Source of the DNA: Serilophus lunatus
Lineage: Eukaryota > Chordata > Aves > Passeriformes > Eurylaimidae
DNA: 64,000 bases
Direction: 5' to 3'
Assembly (NCBI GenBank): GCA_013399895.1
Contig: VXBA01003281.1
Location: 155,664-219,663, forward strand
Below are positions 37,837-51,623 of this stretch, piece after piece; positions within the stretch are counted from its first letter, which is position 1; each line of letters opens with the position of its first letter. The notes beneath the pieces were generated by a model, which was not told the origin of the DNA, did no database searches, and was given only the letters and a program-made list of their open reading frames with translations. The position numbers and the translations under genes were made by a program.

Positions 37837-39859
37837 CTTTTCAGAGGTAATAAAAATAGGAGGGGGGGGGAAAGCCCTACAGAATATCTGTTAGGATAAT
37901 TTCTGAACCCAAATAAACATTTAAAATTATAAGTAATTTAGTTTTATTTTATAAATTTATGAAGCCCAGAAACATAATCATCATCTCCTAATTGGTGGCA
38001 TACTGTATAATGGCCCTTGTAATTCTTAGTGTTGTCTGAAAATGGAATAGTGGCAGTGTGCTTAAGAAGGAAATTGTCATTTCTTCCCACAATATAGGAT
38101 GTGATGGTAGTACAATGAAACTAATAATGCTCTGATAGCTTTTGCATTCTTCTATTGTGTTCGCATTTTTTTCTTAGTCACACAAATGCTCTTATTAACG
38201 AATTAAGTCCTAACTACAGCACTTCATGAATCCAAAAACAAGTTGTGGTCTTCTGAAACCATAGAGATGCTCTACCTTTACTGAAGACCATAGTTGGAGT
38301 TTGAAAGTGTGTTGAAAGTGAACATGCTCTTGCTTCATCAAATTTCTGATACTTTTTTTATTCCATGAGCAAACCCAGAGTCAGTCATGATCAGAACAGT
38401 CAGGAGGTCCTTGTAGGCAATGAAAGGAGAAGGAGGGAATACAACAATGAGAATACCAAATTATCCAGATTTTCTCTTTTTTTTTTTTTNNNNNNNNNNN
38501 NNNNNNNNNNNNNNNNNNNNNNTTTTTTTTCCTGTCACAAAAATTCAACTAACAGGAAAGGAAAAAAAATCTGTTGCATCGAGTTACCTTGTATCTATTA
38601 TCCTCCATTCGATTATATGGTTATGTAGTTATTTTTTCATAAACCTTGTTAGGAAACACATCTCTAACGGGTTTTTATCTGAGATGTTCTTTTGATAAAA
38701 GCTGGAACATTTTCTCAACCTGTTGATTTAAAAAAGAATTCTTAATGATTTTTTTGAAATCCAGAAGGAAATTCTTGAGCAGCAAGAAAAGCCACAGTAG
38801 CACTAATAGCAGACTGATTCACTTTGTACATCTGTGTTCAAGACTCTGGCTTGAGTTAAACACAGAAATGGTTTATATATGTTTCCTCAATCAAAGTGAG
38901 AACTGAGCAGAGTATAGGCATGAATCTGAGTCTCTCTTATACTGTAGAATAAGTCTCTAATTTTTTTTTCCCCCATTGGAGTTGTCTTGTTTCATATAGA
39001 GAAACGCTCATGATGCAGGGAAAAGGCAGGCTGATTCTAAAAGTAGTGCTTATTTTTGGCCCACTGAAATGTTAATTCAGTAGTGTGAAGTCAAATGGTT
39101 CCAACAAGTGTGACTAGGAGAGGTGTGTTTGGCATCAAGTCAAGCTCCAGGAAGATCCCTAGCCACTTAATTATCCTGTGTGACTTCTCCCTTTTCTGGC
39201 CTCCCCTTGCAGAGCTTTTATTTAGCAAGTTTTGATTGTGTTTAGGTGTGGAATAAATATAATTTCTGAAGCCTTGCATTTTTATGAACCTTTGTTTACT
39301 ACCTAGTTTTAGGTTTCAAGATGACAATGAAAGTATGCATATGTTCTTGCATATTTTTACAGAATCACAATAAAAACAGTACTGAGCCTTTTTCAGAGTT
39401 CATTCCTTTAATGTCAGCTGGTTTTGCTAAGGCTCCCTTCTAAGACACTTATATTTTATAATTAATTCTAATGTAGTATACTTTTGTAACACCTGCTGTC
39501 GGGAAGTAGAAATTTTAGCCTTATCTCTTTGTGGTAAGTAATAACAGATATTTTCTTGTATAGCTTCCTTTTTTGTCCACTGGAAGGCTGAAAAAAACCC
39601 TGTTTCTCCTTTCCAAAGTCTTCATTCTCTTTGATTTCACAGTGGTTTGGTTCCAATGATTTGTTTCAATGATTTCTTTCTTCCAGGCACTACACAGCAG
39701 GGCATTGGACTTCAGGGACATAAGGTGGAATAAAAAGACCTTTTTTTACCAGGAACCACAGGCACATATCACTTGAAATCAAATAGAATTTCCATTAATG
39801 TGTAATAAAGGTTTTCTTTAAGACTGAATACTAGAGGGCAGCATGGCTGAAGCAAACTG
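37837..39859 (+). other. Intron 1 with a G9 run and a sequencing gap
   Basis: Starts with a G9 homopolymer near 37862 and contains the 33-N gap. Otherwise it is AT-rich intron without recognised features. Confidence 0.5.
38490..38522. other. Assembly gap, 33 Ns inside a poly-T run
   Basis: Ns are flanked by T14 on the left and T8 on the right, so the gap was probably caused by a long T homopolymer or a T-rich repeat that could not be read through. Its true size is unknown. Confidence 0.95.
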
Positions 39860-40612
39860 AAATTTTATCGACATAGGAATCAAGATGTGCAGTAGCCCAG
39901 TCTCATGGATGAAACAGGATAAATAGCAACCCACAGTGGATCTGTATACAGAGGTTTATTTAAGAGCCAAGGAGAGAACAGCTTTCACACTGCCTGGTTA
40001 GCTCACACACTCACTTGCCTAGGTCTTGAACTCCCCACAGAGGGATTGCTGTGGCCTGGAAAGGAAAATCATGCTGGTTCATATTATGTTGTTGCTTGGA
40101 GTCACCCATTTCAAGCACACCCAGCCAAGGTTCCTGAGCATCCAACGGCGTCCATCTCCTTGACACAAATGTGTAGATACTTCCTTGACTTCCAAGATCT
40201 CTCCTCCAGCCAAGACCTTAATATGCTTTCCAGGCTGGAAGGTGTCTCTGCCCATGGCAGGGTGCGGGGGGTGGAACTAGATGATCTTTAAGGTCCCTTC
40301 CAACCCAAATCATTCTATGATTCCTCTTTATGAGGCAGCATCAGTTCAACAATCCTTTCTGGCAACAGGTTTTTGTCCAGAACACAAAACCTCGATTTCC
40401 CAGTTTAAATAGTCTCCGTGCAGAAGCACAAGACAAGATCAGCCTCCTAATTCTTAACTCTGTCTCCTTATCAATAGGAAGACTCAGGACATGCCAGTTC
40501 TGCGGCAGCCCAAGTGTTACTGAAATTTCGTCTCAGCTTGCACTAGTTGTAGCTAGCATGTAGTAGGCTTCTTCTTGAGGACTCACAAGTTCAGTTTTGG
40601 ACATTCATAACA
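39860..40612 (-). mobile_element. Probable LTR of an endogenous retrovirus, interrupted by CR1
   Basis: On the minus strand this reads like a retroviral LTR. A TGTTATGAATG start lies at 40612, followed by a long U3-like stretch and then, near the far end, a polyadenylation signal in CTCTTAAATAAACCTCTGT (around 39955). After it comes a short tail toward TGCACATCTTG (about 39885). No coding region or primer-binding site adjoins it, so it would be a solo LTR. The 3' boundary is uncertain and no clear target duplication was found. A 100-base CR1 fragment lies inside. It could instead be another repeat type carrying a poly-A signal. Confidence 0.4.
40226..40324 (+). mobile_element. CR1 LINE 3' end fragment nested in the probable LTR
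   Basis: Matches the CR1 3' end: CCAGGCTGG, GGTGTCTCTGCCCATGGCAG, GGAACTAGATGATCTTTAAG, GTCCCTTCCAACCCAAATCA and TTCTATGATTCC. It is short and well preserved, with an apparent internal deletion after CCAGGCTGG. Confidence 0.9.
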
Positions 40613-43600
40613 CTTGCCATGCACACATTTATCATCTTCCTGCTGATGGTGTCCACAAGACAAGCTACACAGCATCCATTTACACTGGATAAACCAGGGA
40701 AAGTCTGAGTATTACAGGCTTGCTATTTTCACCATAACTATTCTAGCTATAATATTCTTAAACCAAATTGGATTTGTATCTGCAGAGACTGTTAGCATCA
40801 GAATTTCTTTTCTGTAAACAATTTGTTATCTCCTTTTTTGTTCCCATCTAAACACTTTATGACAGAATTCAAGCTTTTTGTATTCTCCTGAGTCTGTTCT
40901 CAAATCAACCTTCAGATTTAATGCTTCCCTCTGCTCTGTACATCCTTTTTTGAACTCAACATTTAGCTATGTTAAACTACCTTTTCTGGTTTGGAAAGTG
41001 ATTGATATTCTTGGGTGCATTTTAATTGCACTGTACAAGGATGGGATCATGTGATTCCCATTAACATTTATAGGAGTCATATAATTAAATCCCTGTGCAC
41101 CACGATGGAAAAATCTACCCTTCTATCTTATTTCCTTTGTTGGACAGTAGTATGCCATGTTGTTAGATAAGTCAGAATGTGTTAAAAGAAATGCAGAGAT
41201 ACCACTTTCTTCCTTCTTCCTCTCCTTCCCCCCTGCTAGAAATGGCACTTTTTTAACAAAGAAAATTCTCCCTTGTCAGTACTGAATACACCAGAGTGAG
41301 TTAGCAGCATAGAGGGCGGCTTCTTGCAGTTAGTTGATGCTGTCATGCATCCAGGACTTGGGTAACTTGTTTTCCCAGCAGCTGCCATATAGCTCCACCG
41401 ATAATGGATTAAGTTTAATTTGGTGGCCATACATAATGGAAGGAGGTCAAGGTTTTCACATTATTTTGGTTCTTGGTTTGAAGCCATCCAGGTTTACAAT
41501 AACCAATATCATTATTAATTTGCACTTATGAAACAAGACCAATATTCTTAATAGAGTTCCAAGTGGACAGGTGTCCACATAGCAATTAGTAGTGAAGGAA
41601 TTATTAGTGCTGTTGTAAAGAAGCTGGAGATTAAAAAGATCATTGGCACTAGGCAGAACTCTGACCCGAGGTTGTGATTTCTCGTAGTAAGTGGTGAAAG
41701 CAAAATGCTGATATTGTAAAGAAGGTTTTAGTGTCATTGCATAGGCAACCCTGATATTATGGCTAAATTAGATTCTTTTGCTTGTGCAATTATAGGCTTT
41801 CAGAGGCTGACACTTTATTATTTGTTATTGCAAAGAGAATGGGTAAATAGCATTTATTTCTTTCCCATTATAAAAATAAAAATGGTCTCACTGTCATTTC
41901 TCCGCTTCTTATTTTGTGCCAAAGGAATGTGCTGCTCCAGAAGGAATAGTTTTGTCTACTGGATGAAGGATATTCCTATTTCTCATCTATATAAACTATA
42001 ACTTGTCTTCTGATTCAGATACGCAATGCCATAGCAGTCATGTACTGTTAAATGCTGAGTCATTTGATTGCTGTTTCTTCAGTCTTTTGCTGACTCCAGT
42101 GATGCTTCAGCTCTTTGCTTCCTGGTCAAAACAAAGACCTGAATCAGAAGTGGCAGTAGCCAGTTAAGTACTGAGAATACATTTTTAATCTAGAGAAGCC
42201 CTCACTAAGAACGAATTTTCACATAACCCTAAGTCAAAACAAGCTTCAGGGAATTTGCATGCATCTTTTATTTCCACCTGATTGCTCAGGTATTTTCATA
42301 TTTTTTTGTGTATATATGTTTGTGTATATACATATATGTTTGGTTTTACTATCTTTTTTCTCAGTGTTGAATAAAATGGTTGTTGTAGAAATTAGGATCC
42401 ACATTAAAAATATGCATATATTTTAAAAAATGGATCTCTAGGACTTAACTCCAAGAGAGCACCTACAATTAATTTTTGTAGGCAGATCCAGCATAAGACA
42501 AAGTGAATCTTTATCTCTTGAAAATGCAGTTCATTATTTTTAAAGGTTGTGGGGATTTGCCTTCTTTTTACCAATCAAGACTGGAAGTTTGTTTTATGTA
42601 AACTGCACACGTACTGCATACCTTGATATGAGAGTGGAAAAATTTATATGGACAAAATATTCTAAACCTATTACTTTTTTTTATTAATTTGATTTAACAT
42701 TTTGAAGTAATGCAGTGTAAAATCTAGGCTAATGCTGAAGAAAGCTTTCTTAGAGTGATAAAACCAAAATGTAAATTCCTAAGTGAATATTTAAACCTGA
42801 AAAGGCTATTAACAAACACATCTGCTTACTGATTCCACACAGGTTAATGTAAAAATTGACATAAATAAATTTCATTGTGCTCTCTGACAACAATCATCTT
42901 TCAAATCCTAAAAAAAAATTTGTTTTCCTAATAATATGTTCTGTTTTCCCTGTGCATGGTTAAAATGGCCCTTAGTTCTTGTAACAAACAGGTGTATATT
43001 AAAGGTCCTCCTTCCAGTAAACAGGAACTTCATTATCTGTCTTTAACTTCTGTTGATTTTCTGTATTAAATCATAATCAATTTTTATGACTGAGAATTTT
43101 ATATTCTAAGAAATGCTACTGAATATTATTTGCTCAAGATTTCAATTAACTAGTAGGAATCATACTTTAAATACAGTTATCAAAACATACTAATTCTTTA
43201 ATAAGGAACCAGTACATATGTATCTTCATACATAAAGCAAGTCTTGTAGTGGGGGCTCTCTGACAACAATCAGTTTTACAGTTATTTGATCACTTTTTGG
43301 TCTGTAATTTAGCAAGCCCTGTAAACATTTACCCATCTGAATTCAACACTAAATAAATGAGGCTTTACCAGTTCAACAGCGGTCAGTGATTTTTACTGAG
43401 TGCTACATTTAATCGTACATACAAATCTTAATTTTTCATCTTAAATTTTGGTGGATAAGAAGTAAACAACCCTTCCAATCTCTTTCTTGTGAATCAATCT
43501 CTCCTTATATAAAATGTATGTATTATGTAGACTGTCTTATTGCATATTGTCTTAGATTTCAACTTGATCTTTTACTGAAAGTAGAAACAGCTGTCAAAGC

Positions 43601-46600
43601 CTGCTTTCAAAAGCCTCAGAACTTAATTTACAAGTCAGTTAATGATTTCAGTGCATTTAATAATCCAGTTGGTCACAGAAGAATGAATGAACTAATCATT
43701 AGGCATTTTATTTGAAACTTCCTCTTTAGCCAGTCTTCCTCTGCTTTTAATAAATTGTAGTTTATTAAACTAGGGTTTAGTGAGTTAATGGCCATTAATA
43801 TGAAAGCAATATTTTCTTGCATTTTTGAAGTATTACTGTAAAATATTTCAATTGAGTTTCTGGCTGCAGAAGGCTTTTTCTGGGAAAAGCAGTGAATTTT
43901 CACCTTTGGGATTTTCTTTCCAGCATGCTGGAAACTAATGCTCTTCTCTTTGCCTAAGAACAAAATCTATGTGCTATTAACACAGTAAGATCAAAAAAGG
44001 AATCCTGTTTTTATGTCTTCCATTAACACCTTTGCTGAACACAGGTCAATGGTGGTTACGTTCCTGCTAGCAGAAAGAGACACATTTTTGATAATGTTTT
44101 CACATTTCTTCACATTTCATTTATATTTTTCCATCTAATAAAGCATTGCTTAGAATCTGTTCCTGTTTATGTTGGAAAGATATGGATAAGATGAAAAATG
44201 CTCAGTAGCTCTGAGGGTACTGTGAACTTAGAGCACGTATACAAGGTAGTTAGTTTTTGTTGATTCACGTCGTGTTGAGGATGTCTTCTACAATAATTTT
44301 GCCTTTGTTTTTCCCTTGGAAAAAAGATGAAAGGATGAGTTTAAATATAAAATATGATATAGACTATCTAATAGACTTATTACTTGCAATGCTGCCAGGA
44401 CTCATCTGCTTATGTTAAAATAAATTTATGTTACTGCAGTATGTACTAGCATGGAAGTACTGATTAAACTATGAGGGAGTGTATTGGATTCTGTTTTAGC
44501 TAAAGTAGCATAAACATCTTTATTAACTACAGATGTGCACAGCTAGTTTGCATTGAAGTGTTGAGGTGCTTGAAGTAAATTAACTATCTTGGATACAAAA
44601 AAACCCCCAAAACAACTAACTAAATACGTAAGTAAAATACAAAAAGCCAACACTTGCACAATAAAAGACAGCTTACTCCTCTTCTTGGGTACCTCGCTTC
44701 AGAACACAGTGGAGTTGACTCTGCTGCACTCTGTGCCATTACCCCTAGTTAGCTAGGTAGCCAAGCCACTTCATGCACTTGTAGCCTGGGCTTCTTGCAA
44801 GTACTGCAGACTGCACTGTGAACTTCAAATAAAATGCTAAATTTGACTTTCCAAACCCAGACTAACTTCTAAAGGCCAGAACTCTATCCGTGTTAACTTC
44901 AAAATAAGTAATCTGGAGACACTCAGCATATAACTCAGGGCAGTTGCCTTTCCTGTTGGAAAAAAAAAAAAATTATAATGTATATCTTTGACAAAACAAG
45001 TGACTATTACAAGAACTGAGATGTCCGATATGTATGGCAATGTATTAGTTGCTTATCTCAAAAAGAGAGGGAAAAAAGGAGTACTAGGAGTACTATGTGT
45101 ACCGGAAGAAAAGTTGCTTTATCTAACTCTCTGAAGATACACAATAGAGTCATTTGTTGCGCCCCCAAAATACCAGTTCTTTCAACTTGACCACAAAAAG
45201 AAGGCAAACATCCAAATGGGCCTGGCAAATGCAATTCACACAGATTCTGTCTAGATATTTGCCTCTTCTTTAGAAATGCTCAAAATTATTGTTTTTAAAA
45301 GAAAGTGAAATTCATTCTTTGCTTTATCTGACAGAGATTTAGGGCTGCTCCAGATTGTGCTTTGTCCATTGGGCATTGTGCCTGACTTTTTACAATACAA
45401 CATCCCTCCAGTCCCCAGCACGCAAAAATGCTCTCACAGTAGTCCCTTCTTTTGGCTCCAGACCCTGAGTTTCCTTATTTGCTTCACATGACAGATCATA
45501 GTTGGATTCCTAATACAGATGTTCATTCATCTGGTGCAAAACCAGTCATAGTTACTTCCTTATGATCTGTTCTGAACTTCTTTCAGAAGAGGTCTGCATC
45601 ATGTGTGAGGGAAATCTGAAAAGCATTTTGTTGGAGCATGGCCAGGAGGAGGGATGGACTGCTGCTTTGAAAGCTTATTGTAAGAGCGCACAGTAGAATA
45701 TCTCAAGCTAATCTATTTCAGGGTTTGGTCCATGACACATGCTAGAACAGGATGAAGTAAAATTTACCGTGACTTTTCCACTGAAATAAAAGCAACTATG
45801 CCTTCAAAATCGGCTTTATTTTTCTTTCACTGCTAGATAAACACTTGGGTTCTCTGAGCTGATGAAGATAGTTTATTAAGAAGCAGTTAGGGTTAACACA
45901 GCTTCAAGGAAACTTTAAGACAGATGCTCTCTTTGTATTTACATACACAAACAATTATAAAACAGTGTCATAAACAACACTGATTTAAGTTAAACTGTTC
46001 AAGAAATATGCATCAGTTTCCTGACATGATGTTTCTCTCCTAAAAGTTACAGATACCTCTGTAAAAACTATTTCACTCCTGCAGTGAAAAAAATAAAGGC
46101 GGTCTGGGGCTTTGTGTGACTGCCTCCTAGCTCTGATGTTGTTTTCTGCCAGTGAAGCAGGCCAGCCTTATCTTTTGTGACTTTTATTAGCACAAATGAA
46201 GTTAACTGGAAGGTTTGATCTCTGCAAAGCAGTGTGTGAATATTTAGTAACACAAATGATTTAGAGCTATTGTTAAATCCCCTGAAGCATGCTAATTTTT
46301 GTTAAACTTGATTGGTATTTGTTAGTTCCATATGTTCAAAATCTTTTCATTTTAGGCCGTCTGTTGTTCAGTAAGGAATTAATTTCCAATTTAATCTTTC
46401 TAGCTACTGTGTACCCTTTACAGTTACAGTCTTACCATAAGGTAGTATCAGTGCTTGCTGGAGACAGTAAATTGTACAGGCTCATTTTCAGTCATAATCT
46501 TTTATATGCCACAAAGCTAATGGACTTCAACAAAAAGTAACCCTGCACCTTCTACCCATGTATTTTGAGTAGTATTCCTGTGCTATTACAAGTTTCATCT

Positions 46601-49600
46601 GGAGGACTTAATTGTCATTTAAGAACTCTCAGTGTCTATGAGCAGAAATTTCTCTCTCTTTGCAAAAAGCTTTTATTAAAGCTCTATATTTTGTGGTCTG
46701 TACAGCTTAGAAAATTTTGCTTTGAATTTTAGCCCCTACAATTGTAAAAAATATCTTCAAAGCTGATCCTTAAATTAGTATAGAAGAAAATTGAAAATTA
46801 AAAACATTTATTTAAATTTCATTTGTGTGCCTAGGTTCACTGTTGCTGAGCATCTAAAGTTAGCTGCATCTGTTAGCAAAATGAGTTGACAATTTGAAAA
46901 ACTCATATCCTTATGAACGGGGGGATTTGCATCTCTGCTTCTCCCTGTGCAGAATCCAGGTCTGTACACTGCTGGAGAATGCAGCTAATCTAGTATCCAG
47001 TTGTGTAGCCGTTTACAATAAATACACAGTTCATGAATTTGGGCATTACCATCTGCTAACTAGTTAACTGAGATTAGTGACTTTGGAAAGAAAGAAGTTT
47101 CATAGCACAAGGTATGAAGGGCTAAAGTCAAGCCCTTCTTTTCTGATTAACCTGTTCTTTGATAGCAAGGATTTGTGTCAGTTCATGCTATGCAATAGGA
47201 TGGACATTCCCCTGACCAACACTGAGAGTAAACCTAGTTTTTTTGGCTATAGACTGAATAAAAGCAATGGAGATTTAATTGTGGGATACAATTCTGCTGT
47301 TTGCATTTTTGTTGTGATTAATGACAAACACTGGATAAAATGTTCTGTCTGTTGGACCAATACACTTTTTAATTTTTATTTGTTTCAAATTTTCTTATTC
47401 AGTCCACAATTACAAAATCATTAACTGAAAGGTCGGAACAAAAATTGCCGGATTTGCAGGAGTTCATAAATGTCAGAGGTAGGTCCAGCCTGGGTTCCTA
47501 TTTGAAGTTATTTTATATGGGATTTTTTGGTGTTAAATATCTGCATTTTCCACACACAAGGGGACTTGTGTTGATTCGTTTCCTTGGTAACAGCTCTTTG
47601 CTCTGATTTCATAAACACATTGGAATGGTGCAGAACAGAATACTACAGAAACACACTAGAATTAGCCTGATGTAATAGGATATTCTCTGAGCTGTTACTG
47701 AGTTCTTAATCCATTATCCTTTGTGTTATTCCCATTAATACTGCATTGTAGTGAAATAAAAAGTAGCTTACCTAAGATTAATCAGATTTCCTTTAATAAG
47801 TTAGCTGTTAGTTTCTGAAGGAAAATTTTTAAGTGAAGGAAGTTAACGTAACAAAACTCTGAATAAAATGTACTGTCATGACGGGTGCAGAAGAACACTT
47901 AAGTCTTGGTAAATTAACTTGCAAGATAAAAATATTTATACAGCTTAAATTTATGTTGATGGATTGTTTCAGTCATTCTTTCTTCATAGTCCATAGAAGA
48001 ACTCCCTTGGGTAGTTTTAGCAAATGCTTTATGTCAATCTCTGATAATCTTCAGAATACGGATATTTTAATAGGAATTACATTATTTTGGAGATTATGAT
48101 TAAATGTAAAATAGCAGAGAGTTATTTCAATCAAGTGAGATATAAACACAGCAGTGAAATTTTTGAAGTGGGTAAATTTAAAACTAAAGGACATTAGCTG
48201 CCAAAATTAGAAAAAATTGCACAGATGTGTTATCAACTGCCACATGCCAGGCTGCTCCACTGGAGTGGAGTTTTGTGGATTTTTGTGAAGCTCCTCAAAC
48301 ACAGTCCCCAGCATTACTGTTATGCTGAGTAGTCAGTTCTAGAATCTCTGACAGTGGAAATCTGTAAGGATGTGCAGTAGCTGGTGTGGCAGTGCAAGAG
48401 GAGCCAGTCTCTGAAGTGAAATGCGGCTGAAGTCCTCATGTCCATGATGCCAGCATTTCGCTTGTTTCTCTTTGGACCAGATCACTGAAAAATTCAAGAG
48501 GGTTAGGTCCACTCTGTGGTATGGCTTTGCAGTTTTTTTATGTCCAAAATAAGTCTGATTGCATGCCCTGAGATCTCTTTATGATCAAGAGATCATGTGT
48601 CCCCTTAACATAAGTGAGAACAGCAGGGAGATTTGCTTTAGGAACATGCCACCAATGGAACCCGCAACCTCAAAGGAAGGACAACCTGAACACCCCCTAG
48701 AGCCCCATAAATGTGATTATTTTTATGTCCAAATATTAGTTGGCCAAAGGTCATCTGAAAGCTGAACTGGCCAGAGAGAAAACCTTTAAACATGGAGGAA
48801 GGGAATTCTCTCTAACTGATAAAAATAGTGTATATATTTGAAAAAAGATGCAAAGATACATTTGAACAAAGATTTTTCTTATTTTCTTCATCTTTTTTTT
48901 TTACTATCATTAGTATTAATGAGCATCATGGATGGTATCTGTGACTGGTCCCCTTACTATTCTCTTTTGAGTCAAAGGACACTTTTTTATTCCTCTGTGT
49001 AGCCATTTTACCTCATCTTATGTGGTCTGATAATTACAGAAGAAGCTTGTGTAAAGGCAGCAGAGCTGTCATCTTTTCTTTTTCCTATGACATTGACAAT
49101 GTCAGTTCCTTTCAAGTCATTTGTGCTTTGAGGCCTCTGAAACCCAGCAATATGTCTGGTTTTTGTTTTGCTTTTGAGGAAATTCCACTCCTTCTAGCTC
49201 ATTTCTTTCAAAGAAGCTCTCCAAGGGAGATTTTTTGAAGTATCTCATTATTATGGGGTGCTTCTACTTAAATAGGTCTTTCTAGCAAGGGACCCCCATT
49301 CCTGATTAGAGAGAGACATGACACAATCTTGGTCAATTCTATCTACACGGAAGTATTCAGTAAAACAGCAATTTCATTAGCACAGACAGGATTTGTAAGA
49401 AATACACAGACCACCATACCATACCTGTCATCTAGATAATCCTGAAAATCACTCAGGTTAAATACTGAAACTGCTACTTTGAGTGAACTTCAGAGATTCA
49501 CACAGAATATTATCAATATAAACGATAATGGCAGCATGTATAACAGCACATTAGAAGTGCTCTCCACACTTGCGTTTATTCAGAAAGTTTATTTGCAACT

Positions 49601-49626
49601 TTATACATTTATCCTGAGCAATTTCC
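40613..49626 (+). other. Intron 1, no recognised gene
   Basis: Nine kilobases of AT-rich intron. Apart from the 18-base direct repeat pair listed separately and a TATATG/TGTGTATA simple stretch near 42300-42345, I see no exon, RNA gene or recognisable transposon. Confidence 0.55.
42879..43272 (+). repeat. Exact 18-bp direct repeats flanking 358 bases
   Basis: GCTCTCTGACAACAATCA occurs at 42879-42896 and again at 43255-43272, the same strand and identical. The sequence between is AT-rich and unrecognised. An insertion with a long target duplication, a local duplication, or a repeated binding site could explain it. No poly-A tail is visible at the inner edge of the right copy. Confidence 0.6.
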
Positions 49627-49790
49627 TTGTTGCAGATGTTGGAACAAGTTTGGTTGCCTCACCACTCTCAACAGTAAAGAATTTTTTCCTAATATTTAAT
49701 CCAAACCTTCTCTCTTTTAATTTAAATCCATTCCCCTTTGGTTCTCCCTTCCTACCTCAATACACAATTTTGTTGATCTATGGTCATATT
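49627..49790 (-). mobile_element. CR1 LINE fragment (diverged)
   Basis: Reverse complement of the CR1 region upstream of the 3' UTR: CCTCACCACTCTCAACAGTA, AAGAATTTTTTCCTAATATT, TCCAAACCTTCTCTC and CCATTCCCCTTTGGTTCTCC. It lacks the terminal repeat, so it is an internal fragment that was truncated or has decayed on both sides. Confidence 0.7.
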
Positions 49791-51623
49791 TCTTGAGCGG
49801 AGGCTCTTTGTACAGGGACTGTCTCGGGAGAGCCCTGGCTTTGGCTTTCTCAGAGAAGATGTGATACAAATAAACAGTGATATTGTACCAGACATGAGGA
49901 AGGGTGGGAAAAGTTGGCCTTGAAAAGTATTGAAAATTTATAAACTCTATTCAGAGGTCGCAAATGTTCAGCTTATAAGTAGTATTATGATTTAATATTA
50001 GTTATTATTTATTATTGTTTAAGGTGATGCAATTCCTGATGGAAAAAAACTCCACAATTTGTGGGTAGGTCTCAAATCAGTTGGAAAACTGATCATCTTA
50101 ACTTTTGTTGAATATAAGTTTTATTGGAAAAAACAAATGGCAGTTACAGCTTTTGACAACTAATCCTTTCCATGCTACCCATTCTCACATCAGGCTGATA
50201 CTCCCACTTAAAAGAATACAAATCCAAAGCAACAACAAGTCAGTGGACTTATATCTGCTTGCAGCTTGTGAGAGCGAGTATTTAGCATATCTCTGCCAGG
50301 AGAGGATTGGGAGTCTTAAGCTGCCTGCAAGCCATCCTCTATACAGTGGTGCTGCTGAAAGGCAGATGGCCTATGCAGTGTGCCATAACTCTGCCTTTTC
50401 TTCTCCTGTCAAGTGCAGGGTAGGCACAGGCATTGAAGCTGTAGGGCTGCAGTGCAGTTATTTTCTGTACTGTCCAGGCAGATCAAGAGGTGAAATGTGC
50501 TCTGAATTCTTTCTCTTCTTTCTTAGTTATCAAATTTTACATCTAAGTTTCCAGGATGATGGTAGGACCTCACCTCTTTCTATCCCTATTGGTGTTTAAG
50601 TATCTTGAAAGACATTGTGTATGATATTCCTCATTATTTTTCCTTTGTAACAATTTTGCAAAAATAAATATTAATGAGAGTGAGATCAAGATTGATGACA
50701 TGTAGAAAGTTAGAGTTGGGAAGGGAAAGAATGGCTAACCTACAGGAGGAAAGGGGTTAGTTGCTGCCACAGTGAACAGTGCAAGTTCACTGTGCCGTTC
50801 CTTCTGCATGAATAAATTGCATTGCATAAAATACAGCCTCTTCACAGGCAACGCCAAGGTTTCTCTGAAGGATTCTGAAGGGATTAAATGGCCTCTTCAG
50901 ACATCTTGTTGTTAGAAAAAATATAAAGGCATAAAGAATATAAAAGTAAATTGCACATTTTAGCTGTTAGACATACTTAAAGATGGGAGAAAGTTAAGTG
51001 TGTAGTGGTGAGATGTACCTGACGAATTATTTGTCAAGTCCCTTCTAAAACCAGAAATGTCAGTTATTTGGCACAAACTGCTGAAAAAAATCTGTTATTT
51101 ACAGATATGAAATCCTCCTTTGTTCCTAAATGAAAAATTGCATCAATAATATCACATTAAATGATACTTATCTTGTGACTAAGAACAGAGATATTTGACC
51201 AAATGCCATTGTATCTTGCTAGGGAAATATAATAATTGAGAACTATCTTATTTTTCCACTGAAAGTTCTACAGGGATGGATTTCAATGGTTCAAAAGAAC
51301 ATCTTTGTGTTTAAAATGTTTATCAATACTAAAAGTTGATTTTTTATAGCTGCTGTCACTCAGTGATATCCAAATCAACATTGGTAATTTTATAATTAAA
51401 AGTTTTACCCTATCAAGTATGTGTAGGTCACTAAATACAGTTGTGTAATCTAATCACTTTCAAAGAAATTCCTTATTGAGGACTGTATAAAATAAATATC
51501 CTTCACCAAACTTTGCCATTCTATTTTTTTTATCTGTACCAGCATAAACAAGCTGTGATGACAAAAAAAAAGAAAGTTTAATTTTTCTGTTAATTTTTGG
51601 ATGACACATTATCAGTATTCATG
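49791..51623 (+). other. Intron 1, no recognised feature
   Basis: Contains a stretch open for 164 codons at 50105-50599 (from a TTG) with no family resemblance, probably chance. No repeat family assigned. Confidence 0.5.

Noticed and set aside
50105..50599. Longest open frame of the intron body (164 codons).
   Set aside because: It begins at a TTG, has no recognisable domain, no splice or promoter context and no codon-usage signal that I can defend; chance is sufficient.
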